This document shows positions 47,804 to 57,145 of a stretch of DNA of 64,000 bases, one piece after another (within the stretch, counting starts at the first letter, position 1; each line of letters opens with the position of its first letter). Made by a program: the position numbers and the translations under genes. The notes beneath the pieces were generated by a model, which was given only the letters and a program-made list of their open reading frames with translations, searched no databases and was not told where the DNA came from. Source of the stretch: Helicobacteraceae bacterium (GTDB lineage: Bacteria > Campylobacterota > Campylobacteria > Campylobacterales > Sulfurimonadaceae); the NCBI GenBank assembly GCA_027038835.1, contig JALWGC010000012.1, forward strand, positions 51,294 to 115,293. Reading direction: 5' to 3'.

Positions 47804-49267
47804 ATGCAAGAGAATGCACAAACGAAAACATTTCAAGACTTAGGTCTTAAAAAGTCGATACTCAACAGTATCAAAAGAGCCGGTTTCACCGCTCCAAGCC
47901 CTATCCAAGAAGAAGCTATCCCCCATATCCTCCAAGGTAAAGACATCGTCGGTCAAGCCCACACCGGTACAGGTAAAACAGCAGCGTTTTCCCTTCCTGC
48001 ACTCAACAACATGAGCCTTAGCGAGGGAGTGGAACTCCTCGTTATAACACCGACACGCGAACTCGCTACGCAAGTAAGTGACGAAATCTACAAATACGGC
48101 CGCGATCTTGGTGTCAAAACCGTTACGGTTTACGGTGGCAGTTCATACAAACGACAGCTTGACCTCATCTCTCGCGGTGCACATGTCGTCGTAGCGACTC
48201 CGGGGCGTCTTTTGGATATACTCAAGAAAAACATGCTGGAAGACTTCGCACCGAAAATGGTCGTACTCGATGAAGCGGACGAAATGCTCGATATGGGCTT
48301 TTTGGACGACATCAACGAGATTTTCTCCTACCTGCCGACAACTCGCCAAACACTCCTTTTTAGTGCGACAATGCCACAGCCCATAAAAACGCTCGCGCAA
48401 CGCATTTTGCAAGAACCGGTATTTGTCAGCATCACCAAAGGGGAAACCACCAACGCCGATATCGAACAACTCTACTATGTCATAGAAGAAAGCGAGCGCG
48501 ACGCGGCTATCATCCGTTTGATGGACAGCGAAAAACCGAAAAAATCGGTCGTGTTTTGTAGAACCAAAAGCGAAGTCGATCGCCTTGCAACCGTGCTTAC
48601 CTCAAGCGGCTACACTGCAAGCGGTTTACATGGCGATATGGAACAAAGACAACGTGAAAGCGTTATCAAAAGCTTCAAAAACGGCGAAGTGGACGTACTT
48701 GTCGCAACCGACGTCGCCGCACGCGGTATCCATGTAAACGGTATAACGCATGTGTTCAACTACCACATCCCTTTCGATCCAGAAAGCTACGTACACAGAA
48801 TCGGGCGAACCGGGCGTGCCGGAACGAAAGGAAAAGCGATCACCCTGCTTACACCGCTTGAATTCAAAGAACTCAAACGGATCAAACAAAAAGTGGGTAG
48901 CAACATCGACCTTGCATTCGTTCCAAGTAAAGCCGAACTCAAAGAGATGGGTAAAGAGAGTGTTATAAAATCGATTCTAGAGCAACACATCTTCGAAGAA
49001 GCGCCTGCTATTTTGGACTTGCTCAAAGAGGAGATAGACGAAGAAACGATTATGTTCAAACTTATCTCTATGGTACTCGATAAAAACGCGGTCAAAGGAC
49101 CTAACAAAATCGGTATCCCGCAAGAAAAACTCGCTTACATTTTGGAAAAAATGGAAAAACGCCACGCCAACGGCGGAAACAAAAACAGAGGGCGCGGAGG
49201 TTACAGAAGCAGAGGTTCGAACAACAGAGGCAACAGAGATAGAAACAGAAGTCGTAACAGACGCTAA
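47804..49267 (+). CDS. DEAD-box RNA helicase
   Basis: A 487-residue RNA helicase. It shows Q motif, AHTGTGKT, PTRELATQV, DEAD (VVLDEADEMLDMGF), SAT, and HRIGRTGRAG, then a C-terminal region ending in ~35 residues rich in Arg, Gly and Asn, an RNA-binding tail. It resembles CsdA/DeaD- or RhlE-type proteins used in ribosome assembly and RNA decay. AGAAGGTAATAGATG gives the start. The upstream 143 nt have no clear terminator for pssA. Confidence 0.93.
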   Translation: MQENAQTKTFQDLGLKKSILNSIKRAGFTAPSPIQEEAIPHILQGKDIVGQAHTGTGKTAAFSLPALNNMSLSEGVELLVITPTRELATQVSDEIYKYGRDLGVKTVTVYGGSSYKRQLDLISRGAHVVVATPGRLLDILKKNMLEDFAPKMVVLDEADEMLDMGFLDDINEIFSYLPTTRQTLLFSATMPQPIKTLAQRILQEPVFVSITKGETTNADIEQLYYVIEESERDAAIIRLMDSEKPKKSVVFCRTKSEVDRLATVLTSSGYTASGLHGDMEQRQRESVIKSFKNGEVDVLVATDVAARGIHVNGITHVFNYHIPFDPESYVHRIGRTGRAGTKGKAITLLTPLEFKELKRIKQKVGSNIDLAFVPSKAELKEMGKESVIKSILEQHIFEEAPAILDLLKEEIDEETIMFKLISMVLDKNAVKGPNKIGIPQEKLAYILEKMEKRHANGGNKNRGRGGYRSRGSNNRGNRDRNRSRNRR

Positions 49268-49309
49268 AGGGAACATTATGGTATAATCCTTCAAAAAAGG
49301 GTTGTACCT

Positions 49310-49681
49310 ATGATAATCTTCGAAAACGAACACTTCTATATAGAAGATGAACCTTCCTCCCTTCCTTGGGTTAAAATCTTCACCAAAATACCTTACAAAG
49401 AATTGACCGATATCCCAAAAGAGCTAAGGGTGCAATTGTGGGAGATATACTACATAGTCGAAGAGGAGATGCGCAGCTATTTTCAACCGACAAAAATCAA
49501 TATGGCAAGCTTTGCCAATATGCTCCCGCGCGTGCATATTCATGTAATTGCGCGCTTTGAAGACGATGCCTATTTTCCCAATCCGGTTTGGGGAGAGAAA
49601 TTACGCCAAGAGAAAACGATTTCAAAAGATTTTAAACCTTTTTATGAAAGAATAGCGAAAAAAATCAAGGAAACACAATGA
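49310..49681 (+). CDS. HIT-family protein with altered first histidine
   Basis: The 123-residue protein belongs to the histidine-triad hydrolases (dinucleoside polyphosphate or AMP-lysine type substrates). The triad region reads PRVHIHVIARF, where relatives have PHLHWHVIPRF; the first His is Arg, while the middle (nucleophilic) and last His are kept. It overlaps the next gene by 4 nt (ATGA). A TATAAT box lies at about 49281. Confidence 0.85.
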   Translation: MIIFENEHFYIEDEPSSLPWVKIFTKIPYKELTDIPKELRVQLWEIYYIVEEEMRSYFQPTKINMASFANMLPRVHIHVIARFEDDAYFPNPVWGEKLRQEKTISKDFKPFYERIAKKIKETQ

Positions 49682-50022
49682 AATTCAAAAAAACACTTCT
49701 AACGCTTTTAGTCGTTAGCTCACTCTTTGGAGAATGTAAAATAATCACTTCCCCCGCACAAAATCTCAATCTCGTCGCCGGAGCTGACGCATACGCTATG
49801 AGTGTTTCGAAATTTTACTACGATAAAAATGGGAAAATCCAAATCAAAGCGTATCAAGACGCATACATAGAGTTTTTCAATAAAATCTTGGAAAATATTC
49901 AAGAGAGTTGTAAAAAGCACCACATTAGAAACATCTACAATCTTCAAATAGAATCGAACGTGGATAAAGACTATTATTATTTCAACGCGCTGTTCGATTT
50001 CGGTTACAGCACGAAAAAATAA
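49678..50022 (+). CDS. Hypothetical secreted protein
   Basis: A 114-residue protein with a signal peptide (MKFKKTLLTLLVVSSLFGE). The mature part has two cysteines (ECKII, ESCKKHH) that could form a disulfide, and ends in aromatic beta-like sequence. Not recognised. It is translationally coupled to the HIT gene. Confidence 0.65.
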   Translation: MKFKKTLLTLLVVSSLFGECKIITSPAQNLNLVAGADAYAMSVSKFYYDKNGKIQIKAYQDAYIEFFNKILENIQESCKKHHIRNIYNLQIESNVDKDYYYFNALFDFGYSTKK

Positions 50023-50028
50023 TACCCC

Positions 50029-51027
50029 CTACTTCAAAGGGGCGAAAGGAACGAGGGCACTTCCCCAAGTAAGCCCTCCGCCAAACGCATCCAAAAGCAT
50101 CATTTCACCGGCTTTTAGCTCTCCCGACTCGTAAAGGTCGTTGATAGCCATCGGAATCGAAGCTCCGGAAGTGTTGCCGTATTTCGCAACGGTAAGAACC
50201 ACTTGGTCTTCTCTCATTTTCAACGCATCACCAACCGCTTTGATGATTCGGTAGTTGGCTTGATGGGGAACGAAATGGTCTATCGACTCACTTTGGATGC
50301 CGTTAGCTTCCAAGATATCTCGAACATCTTGTGTAAGAGTACGCACGGCAACCTTGAACGTTTCGTTCCCTTTCATCTGCATATAGCATCCGGCAGCTTC
50401 TTTGTCCAAAGCGTCGTGTTTCGAACCGCTTCCACCGTTTGGAGTCATAAGCAAATCACCAAAACTCCCATCACTTGCCGTATGGACATCGACGATAGCC
50501 TCGCTTTTATCTTCCGTAGCGGTAATCACGGCCGCACCTGCACCATCTCCAAAAAGGATGCACGTCCCTCTGTCGGTATAGTCGGTTATGGCTGAGAGTT
50601 TTTCCGCACCGATAATCAAAACGTTCTTCTTCGTCTTACTTTCGATAAACGCTTTAGCTATCTCCAATACGTAGATAAACCCGGTACATGCCGCACTGAT
50701 GTCAAAAGCAGTTGCGTTTTTTATGCCAAGATTCGCCGCTATGACCGTCGCGGTCGAAGGCATACAGAAATAATCGGGCGATATAGTCGCACATACCACC
50801 ATGTCGATATCTTCTGCAGCAATTCCTGCGCGGCTAAGCGCGATTTGTGCCGCTTTTGTCCCCATATCGCTCGTTTTTTCATCTTCGGCTGCGATTCGGC
50901 GCTCTTTTATACCCGTTCTTTTGGTTATCCATTCATCGGAAGTATCGACCATTTTAGTAAGGTCTTCGTTTGTTAGAACCTTTTGGGGTACATAAGCACC
51001 TATCGATCTAAAAGCGGCATATGGCAT
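50029..51027 (-). CDS. fabH: 3-oxoacyl-ACP synthase III
   Basis: Starts fatty-acid synthesis by condensing acetyl-CoA with malonyl-ACP. The 332 residues contain the catalytic Cys in [12 protein letters not shown], His in [10 protein letters not shown] and Asn in [11 protein letters not shown]. It follows plsX by 2 nt in the DUF177-rpmF-plsX-fabH operon, a common lipid gene order. Confidence 0.97.
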   Translation of the reverse strand: MPYAAFRSIGAYVPQKVLTNEDLTKMVDTSDEWITKRTGIKERRIAAEDEKTSDMGTKAAQIALSRAGIAAEDIDMVVCATISPDYFCMPSTATVIAANLGIKNATAFDISAACTGFIYVLEIAKAFIESKTKKNVLIIGAEKLSAITDYTDRGTCILFGDGAGAAVITATEDKSEAIVDVHTASDGSFGDLLMTPNGGSGSKHDALDKEAAGCYMQMKGNETFKVAVRTLTQDVRDILEANGIQSESIDHFVPHQANYRIIKAVGDALKMREDQVVLTVAKYGNTSGASIPMAINDLYESGELKAGEMMLLDAFGGGLTWGSALVPFAPLK

Positions 51028-51029
51028 GA

Positions 51030-52022
51030 TTATCCTTTATTGATCATCTCGAGACGTTCTATTATGTGTTCGTTTACACCTGTATCGACATAGCGTATAG
51101 CTTGATAGATGGCGTTTTCGATTGCCTTGGAGTTACTTTTTCCATGGCTAACAATCGCACACCCTTTGATCCCTATTAGCGGTGCACCGCCAATCTCGGC
51201 ATAGTCGATCTCTTTTTTGAGAAGTTTGAAAACTTTTCTCATCAAAAGCGCACCCGTAATAGCTACGGGAGATTTTCTGATGTAATCTTTGATAAGCTGA
51301 CTGATAGTCGAAGCAACCCCTTCGCTCGCTTTAAGCACCAAGTTACCGACAAAGCCGTCGCAGGTGATAACGTCGCAACTACCGTTGAAGATATCGCTCC
51401 CCTCGACGTTTCCAACGAACCCTTTGTAACCTTGAAGAATCTTGAAAGCGGCTTTGGTGACTTCGTTTCCTTTGGAGTCTTCTTCACCGTTTGCCAAAAG
51501 TCCGATACTCGGTGTATCGATGCGAAGCATATCTTCGGCGTAACATCCGCCCATCACGGCGAATTGCGCAAGGTGCTCCGGCTTCGAATCGACATTCGCA
51601 CCCACATCCAACAAAACGGAACGTCGTCCCGCTTTTGTAGGCATCAGCGTTACGAGTGCCGGGCGAAGCACCCCTTTGAGTCTGCCGAGTCGAAGCGTAG
51701 CCAATGTCATGGTAGCACCGCTGTGTCCTGCCGAAACGACACCATCAGCCTCACCGTTTTTGACAAGTTCCATCGCCTTGTAAATACTTGAATCTTTACG
51801 TTTGATAGCATCTGTCGCCGCATCTTCCATCGAAATGACGTCGGAAGCTTCGACGATTGAAATCTTATCTCTGTAACTTTTCGGTAACAGAGGTAAAATC
51901 TCCTCTTTTTTCCCTACCAAAATAGGCTTGAAGTTTTTCTTCGCAAGCGCAGCCAAACATCCTTTTATGATCGGTTCGGGACCGAAGTCCCCACCCATCG
52001 CATCGATAGCGATCGTAACCAT
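51030..52022 (-). CDS. plsX: Phosphate acyltransferase PlsX
   Basis: Forms acyl-phosphate for phospholipid synthesis. The 330-residue protein has [32 protein letters not shown] and [13 protein letters not shown], which define PlsX. It begins 3 nt after rpmF. Confidence 0.97.
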   Translation of the reverse strand: MVTIAIDAMGGDFGPEPIIKGCLAALAKKNFKPILVGKKEEILPLLPKSYRDKISIVEASDVISMEDAATDAIKRKDSSIYKAMELVKNGEADGVVSAGHSGATMTLATLRLGRLKGVLRPALVTLMPTKAGRRSVLLDVGANVDSKPEHLAQFAVMGGCYAEDMLRIDTPSIGLLANGEEDSKGNEVTKAAFKILQGYKGFVGNVEGSDIFNGSCDVITCDGFVGNLVLKASEGVASTISQLIKDYIRKSPVAITGALLMRKVFKLLKKEIDYAEIGGAPLIGIKGCAIVSHGKSNSKAIENAIYQAIRYVDTGVNEHIIERLEMINKG

Positions 52023-52025
52023 CGA

Positions 52026-52175
52026 CTACTTGTACTCGCCGGTAGTAGGGTTGATGCGATGCGGCATTTTGTAAGTGCCGTCTTCAGCTTTCACTGGACG
52101 CGCAAGTTTGATTTTGTAGTGTGTTCTTCTTTTCGCCGCTCTAGAATGAGAGACTCTTCTCTTAGGTACTGCCAT
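52026..52175 (-). CDS. rpmF: 50S ribosomal protein L32
   Basis: A 49-residue protein that starts [19 protein letters not shown] and ends in [10 protein letters not shown], the L32 pattern. It lacks the Cys zinc-ribbon of other L32 forms. AAAGGAT precedes the ATG. Upstream DUF177 and downstream plsX are its usual neighbours. Confidence 0.96.
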   Translation of the reverse strand: MAVPKRRVSHSRAAKRRTHYKIKLARPVKAEDGTYKMPHRINPTTGEYK

Positions 52176-52206
52176 GTTCTATCCTTTCTTTTGATTTATA
52201 TACGGG

Positions 52207-52569
52207 TCAATCTTCACCCATTACGCAAAATTCGCAACAGTGATAGTCACTTTTTATCAACTCTATTTCGGAGTTGATAAGTTCATCGACATCCAACTCA
52301 CCGTTTTGCGTTTCTACGACATCTATGTTGGCGTTGTTCTCGTCTATAAAAACACCGTCACTTATGTAAAATTCCAAATCTTCATCCACTTCAAGATCGA
52401 ACTCGTCACCACAATCGGCACACTGTGTCTCTACCGTTCCGGTAAGTTTGGCTTTTAGTGCGATCAAGTTCTCTTTATCGTGCTGCAAAAAACCCTTCAG
52501 CTCGATACTATCTAGCTTTCTTTCGAATTCAAAAGGGGTTTTGCCTACTTTTCTTAAAGTGATTTTCAT
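52207..52569 (-). CDS. DUF177/YceD-family protein
   Basis: A 120-residue acidic protein whose family is linked to 23S rRNA and ribosome accumulation and normally sits before rpmF, as here. Cys residues at 50/53 (CADC) and 111/112/115 (CCEFC) could bind zinc. It starts 5 nt after the ndk stop, so ndk may lead the operon. Confidence 0.88.
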   Translation of the reverse strand: MKITLRKVGKTPFEFERKLDSIELKGFLQHDKENLIALKAKLTGTVETQCADCGDEFDLEVDEDLEFYISDGVFIDENNANIDVVETQNGELDVDELINSEIELIKSDYHCCEFCVMGED

Positions 52570-52574
52570 TTTGA

Positions 52575-52988
52575 TTAAACGATTTCTCTTTCTGCGAAAA
52601 AGAACGCTATCTCGATTTTCGCATTTTCAAGGCTGTCACTTCCGTGCACGGCATTGGCGTCGATGTTTTCGGCGAAGTCCGCTCTGATAGTTCCCGGCTC
52701 AGCCTCTTTTGGGTTTGTAGCGCCCATAAGCTCTCTGTTTTTCGCAACAGCGTTTTCACCTTCAAGTACAGAAACCACAACCGGCCCACTTACCATGAAG
52801 TCAACAAGATCGTTGAAAAAAGGTCTTTCTTTATGTACGGCATAAAACGCTTCTGCGTCCTCACGGCTAAGCTGCAATTTTTTAGTAGCCGCTATACGAA
52901 GTCCGTTACTCTCGAAACGGTCAAGAATCTTGCCGATAACACCTTTTGCAACAGCATCGGGCTTGATGATTGATAGTGTTCTTTCCAT
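52575..52988 (-). CDS. ndk: Nucleoside diphosphate kinase
   Basis: Balances nucleoside triphosphate pools. The 137-residue protein has [13 protein letters not shown] at the start and the phosphorylated His115 in [15 protein letters not shown] at 52988 follows AGGAG by 5 nt. The -10 box TATAAT (53023-53028, minus, in TGGTATAAT) is an extended -10. Confidence 0.97.
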   Translation of the reverse strand: MERTLSIIKPDAVAKGVIGKILDRFESNGLRIAATKKLQLSREDAEAFYAVHKERPFFNDLVDFMVSGPVVVSVLEGENAVAKNRELMGATNPKEAEPGTIRADFAENIDANAVHGSDSLENAKIEIAFFFAEREIV

Positions 52989-53086
52989 CAATTCTCCTAT
53001 ATAATTATAAAAAATGAATGAAATTATACCAAACTTATGATGTATTTAACTTTAAATGGAGTTATAAAAAGAATTTTTGAAGAAAA

Positions 53087-53106
53087 ACACCCCACAAACG
53101 GGGTGT
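53087..53106 (-). terminator. Rho-independent terminator of the ferredoxin gene
   Basis: Minus-strand ACACCCC, 6-nt loop, GGGGTGT, then TTTTTC; a strong stem 25 nt past the ferredoxin stop. Confidence 0.85.
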
Positions 53107-53128
53107 CAATGGAGTTTTAAAGAGAAGA

Positions 53129-53413
53129 CTACTCTACGACAGGCTCGTGATTTTTTCTTTGCTCTTCAGTGATATCCTCTCTATGTTCCGGAGAAGGACC
53201 TACTTCGTCCCAAACGATACAACCTTCAGTTGGACACGCCGTAGCACAAGCCGGCTCATCGTGGTGACCTACACACTCGACACATTTGTCAGGGTAAACG
53301 TAGTAAATTTCTTCTCCCGTTGGGTTATCATCTTCATCGACGATAGCTTCTACAGGACATTCGTCTATACAAGCACCGCAATTGATACAAGTATCTGTAA
53401 TCAAAACTGCCAT
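53129..53413 (-). CDS. 2[4Fe-4S] ferredoxin, Alvin type
   Basis: A 94-residue electron carrier. The first cluster motif is CINCGACIDECP (Cys9, 12, 15, 19), the second CVEC-x8-C-x3-C (Cys44, 47, 56, 60), the longer spacing found in Allochromatium-type ferredoxins. The C-terminal ~25 residues are acidic. Such ferredoxins serve low-potential reactions, for example with oxoacid oxidoreductases. Monocistronic, with its own promoter (TATAGT near 53440) and terminator. Confidence 0.94.
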   Translation of the reverse strand: MAVLITDTCINCGACIDECPVEAIVDEDDNPTGEEIYYVYPDKCVECVGHHDEPACATACPTEGCIVWDEVGPSPEHREDITEEQRKNHEPVVE

Positions 53414-53548
53414 ATTTCTCTCCTAAATTGAATTTATAAAACTATATCCAAACATTTTTAACATTAGCTAAAAAAAAGAGTATCTTGAAAAAAAAGTGAA
53501 AGAATGTAACACGAAACGGCAGAAACAGCCGCTTCGAGAAATGAAGGT

Positions 53549-54718
53549 TTAAAGCCCCAAGTATTCTTTTATCGCTTCGGCTTTGTCGGTTTTCTCCCAA
53601 GTGAATTCTGGAAGCTCTCTACCGAAATGGCCGTATGTAGAAGTTTTTCTATATATAGGGCGAAGAAGATCGAGCGATTCGATAATCCCTTTTGGAGAAA
53701 GATCGAAAAGTTCCATAACACACTCTTCGATTTTTTTCTCATCCACTTTTGCCGTACCGTGCGTATCGACCATTACCGAAACCGGTTTGGCGACCCCTAT
53801 GGCATACGCGACTTGAATTGTCGCTTTATCACATGCTCCAGCTGCAACGAGGTTTTTAGCGACCCACCGAGCTGCATAAGCCGCACTTCTATCGACTTTG
53901 GTAGGGTCTTTTCCGCTAAATGCGCCTCCCCCATGAGGGCAACTTCCGCCGTAGGTATCGACGATTATTTTTCTCCCCGTCAATCCGGCATCCCCTTGCG
54001 GTCCTCCGATAACGAATTTCCCCGTAGGGTTGATGTGATATACGGTTTTATCGCTCAACATCTCTTCGGGGATCACCTTTTTGACCACTTCGTTGATCAC
54101 ATCTTCACGAATCTTCTCTTGGGAAACATCGGGAGCGTGCTGGGTAGAAACGACTACCGTAGTAACTTCGACCGGCTTGTCACCGACATACTTGACCGAA
54201 ATCTGCGCTTTTCCATCGGGTCTGAGATAAGGAACTATCCCCTCTTTTCTCACCTCTGCCAATCTTTGCGTCAATCTATGAGCGTAATAGATAGGAAAAG
54301 GCATCAACGTCGGTGTTTCTTTACACGCATACCCAAACATCAACCCTTGATCGCCGGCACCTATTTCACCGCCGGCTTGGTCAACCCCTTGATTGATATC
54401 GGGTGATTGTTCCCCTATACCGTTTAGAACCGCTGCGGAGCGGTAATCAAAACCGTATGTCGCATCGGTATAACCGATCTCCTGAACGACCTCTCTGGCA
54501 ATTTCTTGCATCGGTGCGTACGCATGAGTTTTCAACTCTCCCGCAATTACGCAAAAACCGTTTGAGACAAGTGTCTCACAAGCGACACGAGCGGACGTAT
54601 CGTGTTCTATAATATAGTCCAGAATGGCATCGCTGATTTGATCAGCCATTTTGTCCGGATGCCCTTCCGTTACAGACTCCGAAGTAAATATATACTCTTT
54701 TTGAGTACCTTCTGTCAT
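53549..54718 (-). CDS. metK: S-adenosylmethionine synthase
   Basis: Makes SAM from methionine and ATP. The 389-residue protein has [30 protein letters not shown], and [19 protein letters not shown], all characteristic. TATACT (54746-54751, minus) and AAGGAAAG precede the ATG. The leader is about 25 nt, too short for a SAM riboswitch. Confidence 0.97.
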   Translation of the reverse strand: MTEGTQKEYIFTSESVTEGHPDKMADQISDAILDYIIEHDTSARVACETLVSNGFCVIAGELKTHAYAPMQEIAREVVQEIGYTDATYGFDYRSAAVLNGIGEQSPDINQGVDQAGGEIGAGDQGLMFGYACKETPTLMPFPIYYAHRLTQRLAEVRKEGIVPYLRPDGKAQISVKYVGDKPVEVTTVVVSTQHAPDVSQEKIREDVINEVVKKVIPEEMLSDKTVYHINPTGKFVIGGPQGDAGLTGRKIIVDTYGGSCPHGGGAFSGKDPTKVDRSAAYAARWVAKNLVAAGACDKATIQVAYAIGVAKPVSVMVDTHGTAKVDEKKIEECVMELFDLSPKGIIESLDLLRPIYRKTSTYGHFGRELPEFTWEKTDKAEAIKEYLGL

Positions 54719-54778
54719 CGACTTTCCTTTATATTTGATAATGGAAGTATAGCGAAAAAGGGTACAATAAAAGAAATA

Positions 54779-55040
54779 ATACCATCGGTAACTAATTCCC
54801 AGTCTCGCTAAATAAAAGATACGCTATTAGTTGCAAGGCAAATCTTTGCAGGACTAACCGAGTTAATTCAAAAGATTTAACGCAGCAAAGACAAGCGTAT
54901 CTTTTACCGAAGGCGAGTATATTGCACACGATTGCTGCGTTGAAACCACTTGAAGCTACCAGTAGCTCCTGCGCGGTTTCGCCTTGTACTCGAATACAAT
55001 ATCCTCGTTTATCAAACTGGGAATTGGTTACCGATGGTAT
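54779..55040. repeat. MITE-like element with ~25-bp terminal inverted repeats
   Basis: A 262-bp noncoding block bounded by inverted repeats at 54779-54803 and 55016-55040 that match at 24 of 25 positions (outer end ATACCATCGGTAAC). TA dinucleotides flank the CCATCGG ends, as expected from TA-targeting (IS630/Tc1-like) transposases. Inside are further inverted pairs: AAAAGATACGC (54814-54824) with GCGTATCTTTT (54895-54905), and AACGCAGCAA with TTGCTGCGTT. No ORF is inside. It lies between metK and the peroxiredoxin gene and would fold into long hairpins if transcribed. Confidence 0.7.
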
Positions 55041-55127
55041 AAAAAAATATCTTCTTTCATTTGCTTAAATTTTTATTATGAAAGGGTGTCAAAACTTTTA
55101 TGAAACTGAAGTATTAATCTTTTTGCG

Positions 55128-55133
55128 CTAAAA
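55128..55133 (+). promoter_or_regulatory. -10 box for the peroxiredoxin gene
   Basis: TAAAAT in GCGCTAAAATACC, about 41 nt before the ATG, just outside the MITE-like element. Confidence 0.45.
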
Positions 55134-55174
55134 TACCTGCAACGAAAAACATCAAACATAAAAAGGATCACAAT

Positions 55175-55771
55175 ATGTTGGTTACAAAAAAAGCACCAGA
55201 TTTTACAGCAGCGGCAGTTCTTGCCGACGGTAGCATCGTAGAAGATTTCAATCTTTATCAAAACTTCGGAGAAAAGGGGACGGTTCTCTTTTTCTATCCA
55301 CTCGACTTCACATTTGTCTGTCCATCGGAAATCATCGCGTTCTCTCACCGCATCGAAGAGTTCAAATCTCGTGGCGTAAACGTCATCGGTTGTTCAGTTG
55401 ACAGCCAGTTCTCCCACTGGGCTTGGAGAGAAACTCCGGTTGAAAAAGGTGGTATCGGCAGAGTTACTTTCCCGCTCGTTGCAGACTTGACGAAACAAAT
55501 CGCAGCCGATTACGACGTTCTTCTCGATGGCGGCGTAGCGCTTAGAGGAAGCTTCCTTATCGATACCGACGGAACTATCCGCCACGCAGTCATCAACGAC
55601 CTTCCGCTTGGAAGAAACATCGACGAGATGCTTAGAATGGTTGACGCTATGCAGTTCACGAACGAGCACGGTGAAGTTTGTCCTGCAAACTGGGAAAAAG
55701 GGCAAGAAGCTATGAAACCTGATGCTGAGGGTGTCGCTGAATACCTCGCTAAACACGAATCGGAGCTTTAA
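55175..55771 (+). CDS. 2-Cys peroxiredoxin (AhpC/TSA family)
   Basis: Reduces hydrogen peroxide and organic hydroperoxides. The 198 residues contain the peroxidatic Cys49 in FTFVCPSE and the resolving Cys169 in GEVCPANW, as in typical 2-Cys enzymes; the GGVALRG loop is also present. AAAAGGATCACAATG is a strong ribosome site. A short stem (GCCGGC/GCCGGT, 55781-55796) after the stop may terminate it. Confidence 0.96.
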   Translation: MLVTKKAPDFTAAAVLADGSIVEDFNLYQNFGEKGTVLFFYPLDFTFVCPSEIIAFSHRIEEFKSRGVNVIGCSVDSQFSHWAWRETPVEKGGIGRVTFPLVADLTKQIAADYDVLLDGGVALRGSFLIDTDGTIRHAVINDLPLGRNIDEMLRMVDAMQFTNEHGEVCPANWEKGQEAMKPDAEGVAEYLAKHESEL

Positions 55772-55831
55772 TCCTCCACAGCCGGCTTTTGCCGGTTCAA
55801 ACCGCATCGACCAAACAATCTCTTCTTTATT

Positions 55832-57076
55832 TCAGTCAGAATAAAACTCAATAGCTTTCTTATTTGCGTATATCAAACTACTCCACGGTTTTCTTGGTGC
55901 TATGAGCGTCAGTCGCGCCGGATTTTTCGTTCTCGAGAGTGCGACATAAAACTGAGAAGGTGCAAAAATTTCGTTTGATTCTATAATCAAATCATCCAAA
56001 CTCATCCCTTGCGATTTGTGGATGGTAATGGCAAACGCCAAGCGGATAGGAAACTGAAAAACACTAAAAAGTTCCTCTTCGACGAACTCCGTTTTGCCGT
56101 TTTTTTCCTTCTCTACCCACCTAGTTTTACTCTGTTTTTGCCGCTCCAACTTTACAATCGAAGTGCTGCTTTTTTGCACATAAATCACATCTTCTTCTAT
56201 CTTGAGGACAATACCCCGCTCACCGTTGTAGTAGTTCCAAGCATTTCTCGTAAAAAGCACAGGTGCACCCACTTTGAGATGCAACTCTTTTTCCACCCTC
56301 GCATCTTCGAAAAAACGTTCTATCTCCCTTGGTTGCACACGCTTGTCATGTATCTCGACGATTGCACTTTTTCTATGCAACTCTTCATCTATGAAACCGA
56401 GTTGCATCTTGTTATGGTAATCTACCGAGAGATTTTTTCCAAACAAAAACGTAAAAGAGCGCAAATCTTGGGGGATAGGTTTGATGTAACTGTTGAGACG
56501 ATCATGGATTTCCTTGTCGACATGCCCAAAACGCACATGATGCAGCATCTCTATAAACGCTTGGTCGTCGGTTCTGTATATCTTTTTCAAAACGATTTTT
56601 CTAAAACCGAATCGTTCCCATGAGGAAGCTTCGAACGCGAAGCGTATCTCCCCTTTGGTTATGGGCGGTAGCTGCAAGAAATCTCCAACGACCAAGACTT
56701 TCGCTTTACAATCCGCTTGCAAGAGTCGAAGTCGAACCATATCGAGCAAGTCCGCACTCACCATAGATATCTCGTCGATAACGATAATGTCGATGCTTTC
56801 CAAAAGGCGTTTGAGTTTTCTCGATATGCTCAGTTTGAGTGCTTTTTCCAACTCTTCTACGTTCGAAGCGATACCAAACTCGAAAAAACTGTGTAGCGTT
56901 TGCCCTCCAAGAAGAGTTGCCGCCATCCCCGTCGAAGCGAGTTTGGCAACTTTTTTCCCCTCTCGCTCCAAAATAGAAATCACTTCGTTCGTGAGTGTCG
57001 TCTTCCCTACACCCGCTCCGCCGGTGAGAAATAAATTCTCTTTTTGCAAGATTTCACACAGTTTTTCGCTATTCAT
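55832..57076 (-). CDS. Pif1/RecD-like ATP-dependent helicase
   Basis: A 414-residue superfamily 1 helicase. Walker A is FLTGGAGVGKTTL, followed by ASTGMAATLLGGQTLHSFF, Walker B IIVIDEISMV and VVGDFLQLPP, all Pif1-like; the C-terminal FAITIHKSQGMSLDDLII and YVALSRTKNP complete the fold. Probably acts on DNA structures or recombination intermediates. ATG at 57076 is chosen; a further 19 codons upstream would run into the promoter of the divergent regulator gene. Confidence 0.88.
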   Translation of the reverse strand: MNSEKLCEILQKENLFLTGGAGVGKTTLTNEVISILEREGKKVAKLASTGMAATLLGGQTLHSFFEFGIASNVEELEKALKLSISRKLKRLLESIDIIVIDEISMVSADLLDMVRLRLLQADCKAKVLVVGDFLQLPPITKGEIRFAFEASSWERFGFRKIVLKKIYRTDDQAFIEMLHHVRFGHVDKEIHDRLNSYIKPIPQDLRSFTFLFGKNLSVDYHNKMQLGFIDEELHRKSAIVEIHDKRVQPREIERFFEDARVEKELHLKVGAPVLFTRNAWNYYNGERGIVLKIEEDVIYVQKSSTSIVKLERQKQSKTRWVEKEKNGKTEFVEEELFSVFQFPIRLAFAITIHKSQGMSLDDLIIESNEIFAPSQFYVALSRTKNPARLTLIAPRKPWSSLIYANKKAIEFYSD

Positions 57077-57145
57077 AGCGAAATAGTAGCAGTTTTTAAT
57101 GAAAAAGTGAGTAAAATCGTCCGCATGAAACAAAAAGGTGCAACA

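Noticed and set aside
54719..54778. SAM riboswitch upstream of metK
   Set aside because: The leader is only about 25 nt; the structured block further up is the repeat element with terminal inverted repeats, not a riboswitch fold.
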